64,000 nucleotides of DNA from NCBI GenBank assembly GCA_018268895.1, contig JAFDVP010000001.1, positions 992,001 through 1,056,000 on the forward strand, read 5' to 3'. Source of the stretch: Acidobacteriota bacterium. GTDB taxonomy: Bacteria > Acidobacteriota > Terriglobia > Terriglobales > Acidobacteriaceae. The notes beneath the pieces are model-generated. The model ran no database searches. It saw only the letters and a program-made list of their open reading frames with translations, and had not been told where the DNA came from. Every line of letters starts with the position of its first letter. Position 1 is the stretch's first letter. Positions 53,389 through 62,139 of this stretch are shown here, one piece after another. The position numbers and the translations under genes are program-made.

Positions 53389-54894
53389 ATGGCGACACCA
53401 GATTACCTCCAGCAAGTTATCGTCTCGGGACACAGAACGCGAGGTCATAGCGTATCCAGGTTTGGAGTTTTCCGCCGGCCATCGGTGACAAGCCTGGTCT
53501 GGGCTTCGCTGGATCTGATGACAGTATTGCTGGCTGCCATTCTTGCGTTACGTTTGAATGCTGCGGTTCCAGCGGGCGTACAGACATTCACGGCTGCTAC
53601 GCCGCATGTGATTCAAGCATCCCCCCGCGCTCTGGTCCTTTATCTATGCTGGTTTGCTGGCTGCGTCGTATTTCTGACCAGATCTTACGGTTTGTATGGA
53701 CAGATCCAGCACCGTAGCGGCCTCCATGAACAGCGCATGACAATTCAAGGGGTACTAACCTCGGGGCTGCTTCTCTGCGGGGCCCTCTATCTATTTGAAG
53801 GTGCGGCGATTTCGCGCGCCGTAGTTATGTCGACGGTGGTGCTTTCGACGGTATTGCTGTGTGTACGGCGCGCGCTATGGCGACGCATCGTCTATCGCCG
53901 CTGCCGGGAAGGTATTCAAACGCGTAACGTTATGATCGTCGGCGCAGGGCGTGTGGCCCATGCGCTGAGGAACCACCTCGACTCATTGGAGCATCTGGGG
54001 TTTCGCTTCAAGGGTTTTGTTGCTCTAACCGAGCGCGAGGCTGAGAGTGGCGATGCCGACGTGATTGGCGATGTGCGCAACTGCGTATCGCTGGCACGCT
54101 CGCTCTTTGTGGATGAGATATTTTTCTCCGTTCCAGGTGACAAGAAACTGGTTATCGGCATGGTGGAAGAAGCACGGCAGGCTGGAATTGACGTGCGTGT
54201 TGTGCCTGACCTTTACGACGGTCTGGCATGGAATGCTCCCGTGGAATATATCGGGCAGTTCCCAACGATTCCGCTCCATCGCAGGGACTTTCCGATTGGA
54301 GCATTTTTGTTCAAGCGCGTACTCGATATCACCGTATCTTCGATTGCGCTCGTTGTACTTTCGCCGCTGATGCTGGCGATCGCCATTGCAGTCAGATTGG
54401 ATTCCGATGGCGCCATCTTTTACCGTGCACAACGCATAGGGAGGAAAGGCCGGACCTTCACCTGCTATAAGTTCCGCACGATGGTGGCGAATGCAGACAA
54501 ACTGAAGGAGCAGTTGGCCCACATGAACGAGCGGGACAGCGTTCTGTTTAAGATTGCCAACGATCCACGCGTGACACGGATGGGCGCATTTTTGAGGAAG
54601 TATTCGCTGGATGAGCTGCCTCAGTTCTACAACGTTTTGCGAGGAGATATGAGCGTTGTAGGGCCACGACCGCCGATTGCGAATGAAGTGGAGCAGTATG
54701 ACCTGTCGCATCTGAGGCGCCTCAACGTGCTTCCCGGCATTACGGGACTATGGCAGGTTGAAGCACGGCAAGACCCGTCGTTTGACAGCTATATCTCGCT
54801 GGATACCGCATATGTGGAAAATTGGAGCCTATGGCTCGATATGAAGATACTTGCCCGAACCATTGGAGTGGTCTTCAGCGGCACTGGAAGCTAA
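53389..54894 (+). CDS. Exopolysaccharide polyprenyl glycosylphosphotransferase (WcaJ/WbaP type)
   Basis: A 501-residue membrane enzyme that transfers a sugar-1-phosphate to undecaprenyl phosphate, the first step of capsule or exopolysaccharide repeat assembly. The N-terminal part has about four membrane segments (SLDLMTVLLAAILALRLNA, LVLYLCWFAGCVVFL) and a Rossmann-like cytosolic domain (RNVMIVGAGRVAHALRNHL). The catalytic Bac_transf domain begins at KRVLDITVSSIALVVLSPLM and includes CYKFRTMVANAD, DELPQFYNVLRGDMSVVGPRPP and GITGLWQVEAR. All conserved residues are in place. No other polysaccharide genes are directly linked; the start has no clear ribosome-binding site. Confidence 0.94.
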   Translation: MATPDYLQQVIVSGHRTRGHSVSRFGVFRRPSVTSLVWASLDLMTVLLAAILALRLNAAVPAGVQTFTAATPHVIQASPRALVLYLCWFAGCVVFLTRSYGLYGQIQHRSGLHEQRMTIQGVLTSGLLLCGALYLFEGAAISRAVVMSTVVLSTVLLCVRRALWRRIVYRRCREGIQTRNVMIVGAGRVAHALRNHLDSLEHLGFRFKGFVALTEREAESGDADVIGDVRNCVSLARSLFVDEIFFSVPGDKKLVIGMVEEARQAGIDVRVVPDLYDGLAWNAPVEYIGQFPTIPLHRRDFPIGAFLFKRVLDITVSSIALVVLSPLMLAIAIAVRLDSDGAIFYRAQRIGRKGRTFTCYKFRTMVANADKLKEQLAHMNERDSVLFKIANDPRVTRMGAFLRKYSLDELPQFYNVLRGDMSVVGPRPPIANEVEQYDLSHLRRLNVLPGITGLWQVEARQDPSFDSYISLDTAYVENWSLWLDMKILARTIGVVFSGTGS

Positions 54895-54936
54895 GGCAAT
54901 TCCACGCGAGGCGGGGCAAAGCGTTAGACTTACGAT

Positions 54937-56598
54937 GTGAAGATAGCTCTGGCGCAGATCAACCCCACCGTTGGCGACTTTACCGGAAATACGAAAAAGA
55001 TACTTGAGTTTGCTGAGCGCGCAGCGGAGCAGGGCGTCGATCTTGCCGTGTTCCCCGAGCTTGCGATATGCGGATATCCTCCGGCTGATTTTCTTGAAAA
55101 GCAGGCGTTTGTCGATCAAGCGGTACAGGCTTTGCATGAGCTCACGGACTGGACAGCAGCAGGTAATCGCCCTCAACTGCTTGTAGGTACAGTGCTGCCG
55201 GCGGATGGGCCTGTGGGGAAGCGTGTGCGCAATGTTGCGGCGTTGCTAAGGGGAGGCAAGGTTGCTTTTATTCAACAGAAGATGCTGCTGCCGTTTTATG
55301 ACGTCTTCGACGAACAGCGCTACTTTGAACCTGCTTCGTCGCAGGCGTTGATTGATCTGGACGGCAGCCCAATCGCTATTACGATCTGCGAGGATGCGTG
55401 GAATGATAAGAACTTCTGGCCGCGCCAGCTCTATCCGGTTGATCCTGTCGATGCGTTGATGCAACAAGGAGCGGCCGACAACGCGCCGCGAATGATCCTC
55501 AACATCTCTGCTTCTCCGTACTGGCAAGGGAAGCCTGCCGTACGGCAGCAAATGCTGGCGGCGATCGCTAAACGCCATAGAGCTTATGTATTGATGGCAA
55601 ATCAGGTTGGAGGCAACGACGGCCTGGTGTTTGACGGTTCTTCGATTGTACTTTCGCCCGAGGGAGATGTTATAGCACGCGGCGCGTGTTTCGAAGAGGA
55701 CATGGTTATCGTTGACACGGAAGCTGTTTCACAGGCAACGACCGCGGCTTGTGACGATACGGCAGAGATCTGGCAGGCGTTGGTCCTTGGGACACGGGAC
55801 TATGTGAGAAAGTGCGGTTTCAGCAAGGTGCTAGTTGGTCTGAGCGGAGGTATCGATTCGGCTCTGGTAGCCGTGATCGCGGTTGAAGCACTTGGTGCGG
55901 AGAATGTGGTTGGGGTGGGCATGCCGACGGAGTATTCGTCGCTTGGCTCAATTGAAGATGCGCGAAGCCTGGCGAAGAATCTTGGGATACGGTTTGAATT
56001 ACTGCCGATTCACGATGTCTTTGCCCAGTTTCAGTCTGTGCTGGCACCGCTTTTTCAAGGGACGGCTTTTGGGCTTGCAGAGGAAAACCTTCAGCCGCGA
56101 ATTCGTGGCACGCTGCTGATGGCGCTTTCTAACAAGTTTGGCGCGCTGGTACTGACGACCGGTAATAAGAGCGAGATGGCTGTGGGCTACTGCACTCTGT
56201 ATGGCGACATGGTGGGTGCACTGGCTGTGATTGGTGACGTCTACAAGACACGGGTCTACGCTTTGTCACGATATGCCAACAGGGCGAAAGAGATTATTCC
56301 GCGCAATACGCTGGAAAAGCCTCCTTCGGCGGAGCTGCGTCCGGGGCAGCTCGATACGGACTCGCTTCCACCCTACAATCTTCTCGACCCGATCCTTGAG
56401 GCGTATGTTGAGCGGTATCTTTCAGCAGAAGAGATCGCGCGCGAACAGAACGTGGATGAAGGGTTGGTGCAGTCGGTGCTTACGTTGGTTGAGCGGAGCG
56501 AATACAAACGTCAGCAGGCCGCTCCCGTCTTAAAGGTGACGCAGAAGTCGTTCGGCACTGGGCGAAGATTTCCCATAGCCGTTAAAGTTCAGGTTTAA
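54937..56598 (+). CDS. nadE: Glutamine-dependent NAD+ synthetase
   Basis: A 553-residue two-domain enzyme that makes NAD+ from nicotinate adenine dinucleotide with glutamine as nitrogen donor. The N-terminal nitrilase-type glutaminase domain has the triad Glu41 (FPELAICG), Lys115 (QQKMLLP) and Cys151 (TICEDAW). The C-terminal synthetase domain has the P-loop VGLSGGIDSALV (residues 300-311), GMPTEYSS and TTGNKSEMAVGY. Start GTG 54937 is accepted because the protein begins MKIALAQINPTVGD as in homologues. With pncB it covers entry and end of the nicotinate salvage route. It lies 42 bp after the polyprenyl transferase gene and 5 bp before the DsbA-like gene. Confidence 0.96.
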   Translation: MKIALAQINPTVGDFTGNTKKILEFAERAAEQGVDLAVFPELAICGYPPADFLEKQAFVDQAVQALHELTDWTAAGNRPQLLVGTVLPADGPVGKRVRNVAALLRGGKVAFIQQKMLLPFYDVFDEQRYFEPASSQALIDLDGSPIAITICEDAWNDKNFWPRQLYPVDPVDALMQQGAADNAPRMILNISASPYWQGKPAVRQQMLAAIAKRHRAYVLMANQVGGNDGLVFDGSSIVLSPEGDVIARGACFEEDMVIVDTEAVSQATTAACDDTAEIWQALVLGTRDYVRKCGFSKVLVGLSGGIDSALVAVIAVEALGAENVVGVGMPTEYSSLGSIEDARSLAKNLGIRFELLPIHDVFAQFQSVLAPLFQGTAFGLAEENLQPRIRGTLLMALSNKFGALVLTTGNKSEMAVGYCTLYGDMVGALAVIGDVYKTRVYALSRYANRAKEIIPRNTLEKPPSAELRPGQLDTDSLPPYNLLDPILEAYVERYLSAEEIAREQNVDEGLVQSVLTLVERSEYKRQQAAPVLKVTQKSFGTGRRFPIAVKVQV

Positions 56599-56603
56599 TA
56601 ACA

Positions 56604-57698
56604 ATGCAGTATTTGATCTTGCGAAGGAAGGGTTCCTTGAAGAAAAGAGCTATCGTTTTATCGGCAGTGTTCGCAGCATCGGTTTGCGCAGCTTCGATCA
56701 GTCAGGCTCAGGCAGGAGCCGCGGCGGCTGCTCAACCAGCATCTCAGGCGGCGCCCGCTCCCAAGCCTCCGTTGCAGTTGCAGTCGCTCGATCCTTCGAG
56801 CCGCCCCGATCCGTTTCCACCGGTCAATGCCAAGTACTTTACGGCTGCTACACCAACGGTCGACACGGTTAATGCGTTCTTGAAAGCCCTATGGGGCTAC
56901 GATCCGAACCGTATCTGGCGGGTCGAGGCTATACAGACTACACAGGCGCCCGGTGTCAGCAAAGTCATCGTGTTTATCTCGGACAAGAGTCCGAATGCAA
57001 AGGTTGCTTCCTCATCGTTCTTCGTAACGCCGGATGGAAAACATGCCATTGCGGACAATTCCAACGTAATCAACTTTGGCGCGACCCCATTTGCAGATAC
57101 CCGCAAGCTGCTGCAGGACAGGGCAGACGGCGCTTATCGCGGTGCGGCAAGCAAGGACCTGATGCTGGTGGAGTTTGCCGACCTGCAATGTCCGCACTGC
57201 AAAGAGGCGCAGGCAACGATGGATAAGCTGGCGCAGGATTTCCCGAATGCGCGCATCGTGTTTCAGAACTTTCCGCTCGTAGAGATTCATCCGTTCGCGC
57301 TTAAAGCTGCGGAGTACGGCTACTGTATTACGAAACAGAAGAACGATGCGTTCTTTACCTATGCGTCTGCGGTTTTTGACAACCAGGCAGCGCTGACTCC
57401 GGATGCGGGCGATAAAACGTTAAAGGATGCGGTGACCAAGGCGGGTCTGGATCCAGCGGCGATTGACGCCTGTGCAGCAACGGAGCAGACGAAGAAGGCC
57501 GTTGAGGCATCGATTAAGCTGGCGCAGGATGTTGCGGTTGAGCAGACACCGATGCTGGTGGTGAATGGCCACATGCTGCCGCTGAATGGTGTGCCGTATG
57601 AGACGTTGAAGACGGTGATCTCTTATCAGGCGGCGCAGGACGGAGTAAGCACAGGGGCTGTAGCCCCGAGAACTCCGCCAACGCTCGGCAGTCGATGA
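56604..57698 (+). CDS. DsbA-family thiol:disulfide protein, secreted, with N-terminal extra domain
   Basis: A 364-residue exported protein. A signal peptide (RAIVLSAVFAASVCAASISQ) is followed by a Pro/Ala-rich stretch and a small domain (residues about 70-160: DTVNAFLKALWGYDPNRIW, VSKVIVFISDKSPNA). A thioredoxin-like DsbA domain then holds the active-site CPHC in FADLQCPHCKEAQ and the cis-Pro loop EQTPMLVVNGHML. It likely oxidises or isomerises disulfides in the periplasm. Start: ATG 56604, or TTG 56637 which has AAGGAAGG 5 nt upstream and a better signal peptide length. It is the last gene of a run from 54937, ending at a terminator. Confidence 0.9.
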   Translation: MQYLILRRKGSLKKRAIVLSAVFAASVCAASISQAQAGAAAAAQPASQAAPAPKPPLQLQSLDPSSRPDPFPPVNAKYFTAATPTVDTVNAFLKALWGYDPNRIWRVEAIQTTQAPGVSKVIVFISDKSPNAKVASSSFFVTPDGKHAIADNSNVINFGATPFADTRKLLQDRADGAYRGAASKDLMLVEFADLQCPHCKEAQATMDKLAQDFPNARIVFQNFPLVEIHPFALKAAEYGYCITKQKNDAFFTYASAVFDNQAALTPDAGDKTLKDAVTKAGLDPAAIDACAATEQTKKAVEASIKLAQDVAVEQTPMLVVNGHMLPLNGVPYETLKTVISYQAAQDGVSTGAVAPRTPPTLGSR

Positions 57699-57717
57699 TG
57701 AAGAAGGCATTTACTGC

Positions 57718-57750
57718 AAGGGCCTCGGGTTGATCGAGGCCCTTTTCTAT
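57718..57750. terminator. Rho-independent-type terminator between DsbA-like and purine permease genes
   Basis: A perfect 10-bp stem AAGGGCCTCG / CGAGGCCCTT with a 7-base loop, followed by TTCTAT. It lies 19 bp after the plus-strand stop and runs into the stop codon of the convergent permease gene, so it may serve both strands. Confidence 0.85.
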
Positions 57751-59054
57751 GCTCGATGAAGGAAAAACAGCCGGAGAAGAAAAAGCAGAGCGAGCAGATA
57801 GAGCATCCAGCTTGAACGTTTCGCCCGGCCGGTGAATATCTCGAGAGCGGCGAAGCTGGTGAGGCCGAAGCTGAGGCCGTCTGCAATCGACCAGGTGAGC
57901 GGGATTGTGGTTACCGTCAGGAACGCCGGGATCGCGATGACGGGTTCGTTCCATTCGATCTTTCCCAGACCGGTAAGCATGAGTCCGCCGACGAGGATGA
58001 GCGCTGGCGATGTCGCAAAGCTGGGGATGGCGCCCAGCAAAGGAGCAACAAAGAGAGAAAGTGCAAAGAGGAGTCCAGTGACGATTGCGGTAACGCCGGT
58101 CCGTCCTCCTGCTGCAACTCCAGCTGAAGATTCTATGTAACTGGTTACGGTGCTTGTGCCTGTGAGTGAACCGAGAATTGTCGCGGTGGCATCTGCAAAG
58201 AAGATGCGATTGAGGCGAGGAATGCTGTGTTTCGCCGTCATCAAATTGGCGCGGTCCGCAACCGCGACTAATGTGCCGATGTTGTCGAACAGGTCGACAA
58301 ATAAAAAGACAAAGACAATTTCGGCCGCGCCGATGTGCAGTGCGCCAGAGATATCGAGATGAAACGCAGTTTCGCGGAGTGCCGACAAGTTGTACGGGAT
58401 GGGCTGCCAGTGGACCTGTCCGAAGAGCAATCCAACGCCCATGGTTCCCAATACGCCAATCAGCATAGCGGCTCGTACTCGGAGCGCCTGTAGCACCGCA
58501 ATAAGCACAAGCCCAAAGAGTGCCAACGCTGTGGCGGGTGTTTTCAGGTTACCGAGTGCGACAGTAGTCGACGGATTCGGGACGATGATACCTGCGTTTC
58601 GGAAGCCGATAAAGGCGATGAAGAGGCCTATTCCGCCAGCGACGGCTGCATGGAGTTGATGAGGAATTGCGCTGACAAGCAGCTGGCGAATGCCGGTAAA
58701 CGTGAGGATCAAAAATATGATGCCAGAGAGGAAGACTGCTCCCAGTGCGGTCTGCCAAGGGACGTGCATTGCCTTAACGACGGTATAGGTGAAGTAAGCG
58801 TTCAGCCCCATTCCTGGCGCGAGAGCCAGAGGATAGTTGGCCAGCGTCCCCATCAGTACACTGCCAAACGCGGCACAAAGACAGGTTGCTACGGTAACTG
58901 CTGCAATCGGCATCCCGGTTTCGTGCAGGATGGCTGGATTGACGAAGATGATGTACGCCATCGTGATGAACGTCGTAAAGCCGGCGAGGATCTCTGTGCG
59001 CCAGTTTGTGTGCCGTGCAGAAAAACCGAAGTAGTGTTCAAGTTTGGAGCGCAT
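57747..59054 (-). CDS. Nucleobase permease, NCS2/AzgA type (guanine/hypoxanthine)
   Basis: An inner-membrane purine:proton symporter of 435 residues with 12-14 membrane segments. AzgA-type motifs are ILAGFTTFITMAYIIFVNP, LALAPGMGLNAYFTY (the substrate-binding helix), FVFLFVDLFDNIGTLVAVA, and GTSTVTSYIESSAGVAAGGRTG, the last with the conserved Glu. The start at 59054 is where homologues begin; ATG 59096 or 59102 add residues without hydrophobic character. It would import purine bases for the salvage network that includes the purine nucleoside phosphorylase at 28890. It is divergent from the DUF985 cupin gene. Confidence 0.92.
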   Translation of the reverse strand: MRSKLEHYFGFSARHTNWRTEILAGFTTFITMAYIIFVNPAILHETGMPIAAVTVATCLCAAFGSVLMGTLANYPLALAPGMGLNAYFTYTVVKAMHVPWQTALGAVFLSGIIFLILTFTGIRQLLVSAIPHQLHAAVAGGIGLFIAFIGFRNAGIIVPNPSTTVALGNLKTPATALALFGLVLIAVLQALRVRAAMLIGVLGTMGVGLLFGQVHWQPIPYNLSALRETAFHLDISGALHIGAAEIVFVFLFVDLFDNIGTLVAVADRANLMTAKHSIPRLNRIFFADATATILGSLTGTSTVTSYIESSAGVAAGGRTGVTAIVTGLLFALSLFVAPLLGAIPSFATSPALILVGGLMLTGLGKIEWNEPVIAIPAFLTVTTIPLTWSIADGLSFGLTSFAALEIFTGRAKRSSWMLYLLALLFLLRLFFLHRA

Positions 59055-59120
59055 TTGTGGTGGATCGTCCGCTGAATAAAATGGGATGGGTATCATCAGC
59101 ATACCGTGAAGGGAAAAGCG

Positions 59121-59624
59121 ATGACTGCGGAAGATGTGAAGAAACTGCTGCGCCTGGAACCACACCCTCGGGAGGGCGGATGGTTCATGCAGACTTATGC
59201 GGCCGTAGAGAGCATTCCTGTGCAGACATTATTCGATCGCTACAACGGAGCGCGACGACTCTCTACAGCGATTTTTTACCTGCTGGAGCCGGATACCTTT
59301 AGCGAGATGCATCGACTGCGTTCCGATGAGATGTTCCACTTTTATGCTGGCGATGCGGTCGAGATGCTGCAACTGCTGCCAGGAGGAACAGGGAGGTCGA
59401 TTGTGATTGGGAACGACCTCCTGCGCGGACAGAAGCCGCAGGTCCTGGTGGAGCACGACGTGTGGCAGGGGGCGAGGTTGATTCCAGGCGGGGCCTGGGC
59501 GCTGCTTGGCTGCACGGTCGCTCCAGGGTTTGAATATGAAGACTACGATTCGGCCAGCCGCAGCGAACTCACGGCCCTGTGGCCGGAGTTCGCTGGACAG
59601 ATTGCAGAGCTTACGCGCCGTTAG
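59121..59624 (+). CDS. DUF985/cupin-5 family protein
   Basis: A 167-residue beta-barrel protein of the cupin superfamily. LRLEPHPREGGWFMQTY, AIFYLLEPDTFSEMHRLRSDEMFHFYAGD and LVEHDVWQGARLIPGGAWALLGCTVAPGFEYEDYD mark the DUF985 fold with a metal- or sugar-binding pocket. ATG 59121 follows AAGGGA at 6 nt; the GTG 59106 frame is also open. The function is not established. It is divergent from the purine permease and tail to tail with the cytochrome gene, sharing bases of the stop codons (TTAG). Confidence 0.88.
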   Translation: MTAEDVKKLLRLEPHPREGGWFMQTYAAVESIPVQTLFDRYNGARRLSTAIFYLLEPDTFSEMHRLRSDEMFHFYAGDAVEMLQLLPGGTGRSIVIGNDLLRGQKPQVLVEHDVWQGARLIPGGAWALLGCTVAPGFEYEDYDSASRSELTALWPEFAGQIAELTRR

Positions 59625-62128
59625 AAGGTCTTCAGGTATTCGATCAACGCGCGCTTGTCCTCATCGCTTAGCGGCGGCTCTTCAGCGAAGTAGCTTGTGC
59701 CAAAGTAGTGACCGCGGTTCACGACAAGGTCAGGACATTTGCTCAGCTCCATAAGCGGTCCCTGAAGGTCGACGAATGCTTTTTTAACATCATCGTCTGT
59801 TGCGTCCGGGGGAAGGTTCTTAAGTGTATTTTTGGCTTGAACCAGAACTTCGAGCACTCGTTTTTGATAGGCGGCGCGTTGAATAGGATCGTGAGTCTCG
59901 GGAACGACGTTCAGGTTCGCGAGAAGCCCGACGGGTATTCCTTTGGGGATAGGGCCGATCTGTATGCCGTCTTCGCCGAAGAGCCATGGGGCGAAACGCG
60001 CGAGAGGTCCGCGAAGCGCTTGCAGAAAGTCGGGGAGATAGCCGCTCGCAACGCGAAGGTAGCTACGGTCGGTTGTACGGTCGATCGTTCCGGGAACCTT
60101 ATTGCCGAGGACGGAGTCGGTTTGCCTCTTCTCGGGCCAGAGCAGTTGCTCGATCGAGTCCTGAAAAGAATCTAGCCGGGCTTCGACGGATGGACTCGAG
60201 TTGAATCTTCCGAGGCTGTTGTTCAGAAGAAAAGGAGCCGTTGACCAGATGCTGATGAGTGAAGGCGGACGAGTATATCCTCGACCTCCCGCTGGAAGCG
60301 TGTATGGTTTTGGCTGACCCGTAAACGGATCGTAGATGGTGATTGTGCCGGCGGAGGGAAGATCCTTGTAGGACTGTGAAGAGAAGTTGTCCCAGATATT
60401 TCCCCCGATGGCATTTGTGGCAAGCGGACTGCACGCATTGGTTTGCAATAGTGTGACTGGAACACGTAGCTCGGTCGACAGATAGTTACCTTGTGTAAAG
60501 TCTGGTGCGAGGACAATCTGACGCATCTTGCTCTTGTAGTCTTCTGTCTTGGTCCACTCCCAGTATCTGTTCCAGCAGTCCATGTAGCCTGAACCGGCGC
60601 AATTTGCGGGGTCCGCATTTGGAGGAGGAGTGGGATACTTGCTGGAATGGCAGCGTGCGCAGCGTTCAGCGAATGCGATCTTGCCTCGTTTGAGAACTGC
60701 CTGATCTTTTGTAATGTGCGCGAGGCCGCCAGGAGCGTCTTTCAGCAGGTGTGGATCCGTGCTCTTCAGGAAGAAGAGCGCCATGTCGAGCGTCTGGTTC
60801 TCGGTCGCCTCGTAATAGGCGGAGTTGTTACGGGCATCGATAACTTTGATGGGTGTTACTTCCTTACCGCCAATCAGCGCGTTGAAATGCAGCAACCACT
60901 CTTCACTGAATGTGCCAATGTTCAGATAGACGCGATTGAGCGCGGCCAGCGCCCCAACGGAGTCTGACCCGTCCTTCAAGACGCGCGGAGTTTGAACGAT
61001 ATCGGGCGCTGTGTAAAGCCGCGTCAGTGGGCCTGAGGAGACGTAGTCGTTGAATTGCTTATTGTCCTTCTGTCCATCCGCAAGACGTTCCTTGCCCCAG
61101 CGAAGGGCCTGATCGAGCCGCGGCCCAAGTGCGTACACGGCATTCATTGTTCGCGGATTATTGATGTTATCGGTAGAGATCAGCGAGGTATCAAGCGTGC
61201 CGGGCCGGGAAGTATGGAAGAGTTGGAATATGTAGCTGCTGGACTCCGGGCTCCAGTCGAAGATTCGATCGATCCAGAAATACTGCGCGCCGACATTGGA
61301 GCTGAGGTTCTCCCACTTGGGATTGTTCGGATCGGCAGGAGGTTTCACCGGATTGGGTCCTACATGGCAGAAGCCGCATGACATGCCGACCCGGTAAGGG
61401 CGAATCAGGTCTTTTGAGAGGTAGTACTTCGGGTCGGTGTAATAACGATTCGCATCCCACTTCTTCTGCGCAGCTGCATCGAAATCGGGGTTAGGGAAGA
61501 GGCGCAATCCTACGATTCCCGTGGCATACCCGTAGTACGAGCCGGCGTCGATATTCTTTCCGCGCGCGCCAATCTTTACGCCTGGATACTTCTGTTCGTT
61601 CTCGAAGGGATCCGAACCGCATTTGGGATCACGATGATCGAGCCAAAGACCATAGCGGTTGGGATCGGGGCCAGTTGCTTTGACCATGCAAGGCTCGTTC
61701 AGCAGGCCAAGATATTCCCAGCGGTTGTCGCGGGTCGCCTTCAGTGTGGGATAGGAAGAGATGGTCTTCAGAAAGTCGAGGTTGCCTACACTGGTCTTCG
61801 TCAGGAAATCCCACATGCGATCGTTGCCCGCAGCCCATACAATCCAGGTATTGCGGCCCTTAATCTCATCTGGGGTGAGAGCAATTCCGCCATCCATGTC
61901 GTGGAAATAGTCTTCGTCGGCCGCAGGAAAACTGCTTGCAGGGCGATTAGCAAGACGTGCCTCATCCTTCACATGACCTGGAATTCCAGAAACGCCAGGA
62001 GTTCCATTGCAGCCCTGCAGAAGCGTCAGGAAGGCAACTACACAACCTCCAACAGCTAAACGTGCTGCCTGCGCTGGCAGAGATAAGGTAATTTTGAAGA
62101 GCCGATTTCGATCAAAGCCTTGCATCAC
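59621..62128 (-). CDS. Di-heme cytochrome c lipoprotein
   Basis: An exported 835-residue lipoprotein. The signal ends in the lipobox LLQGC with the lipidated Cys40. Two c-type heme sites are visible, CGFCH (251-255) and CARCH (490-494). After the second lie long segments with many conserved aromatic and proline residues (ATNAIGGNIWDNFSSQSYK, GGRGYTRPPSLISIWST). The last 100 residues are helical (AAYQKRVLEVLVQAKNTLKN). It is not like the short di-heme peroxidases of the CcpA family; its size suggests a fused domain of unknown function. It may deliver electrons to or from the peroxidase 11 bp upstream, with which it forms an operon. Start ATG 62128 or the adjacent ATG 62125. Confidence 0.84.
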   Translation of the reverse strand: MMQGFDRNRLFKITLSLPAQAARLAVGGCVVAFLTLLQGCNGTPGVSGIPGHVKDEARLANRPASSFPAADEDYFHDMDGGIALTPDEIKGRNTWIVWAAGNDRMWDFLTKTSVGNLDFLKTISSYPTLKATRDNRWEYLGLLNEPCMVKATGPDPNRYGLWLDHRDPKCGSDPFENEQKYPGVKIGARGKNIDAGSYYGYATGIVGLRLFPNPDFDAAAQKKWDANRYYTDPKYYLSKDLIRPYRVGMSCGFCHVGPNPVKPPADPNNPKWENLSSNVGAQYFWIDRIFDWSPESSSYIFQLFHTSRPGTLDTSLISTDNINNPRTMNAVYALGPRLDQALRWGKERLADGQKDNKQFNDYVSSGPLTRLYTAPDIVQTPRVLKDGSDSVGALAALNRVYLNIGTFSEEWLLHFNALIGGKEVTPIKVIDARNNSAYYEATENQTLDMALFFLKSTDPHLLKDAPGGLAHITKDQAVLKRGKIAFAERCARCHSSKYPTPPPNADPANCAGSGYMDCWNRYWEWTKTEDYKSKMRQIVLAPDFTQGNYLSTELRVPVTLLQTNACSPLATNAIGGNIWDNFSSQSYKDLPSAGTITIYDPFTGQPKPYTLPAGGRGYTRPPSLISIWSTAPFLLNNSLGRFNSSPSVEARLDSFQDSIEQLLWPEKRQTDSVLGNKVPGTIDRTTDRSYLRVASGYLPDFLQALRGPLARFAPWLFGEDGIQIGPIPKGIPVGLLANLNVVPETHDPIQRAAYQKRVLEVLVQAKNTLKNLPPDATDDDVKKAFVDLQGPLMELSKCPDLVVNRGHYFGTSYFAEEPPLSDEDKRALIEYLKTF

Positions 62129-62139
62129 TATCCCTCCAT

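Noticed and set aside
53253..53450. A 65-codon frame upstream of the polyprenyl glycosylphosphotransferase
   Set aside because: Overlaps the next gene's start, no ribosome-binding site, no recognised domain.
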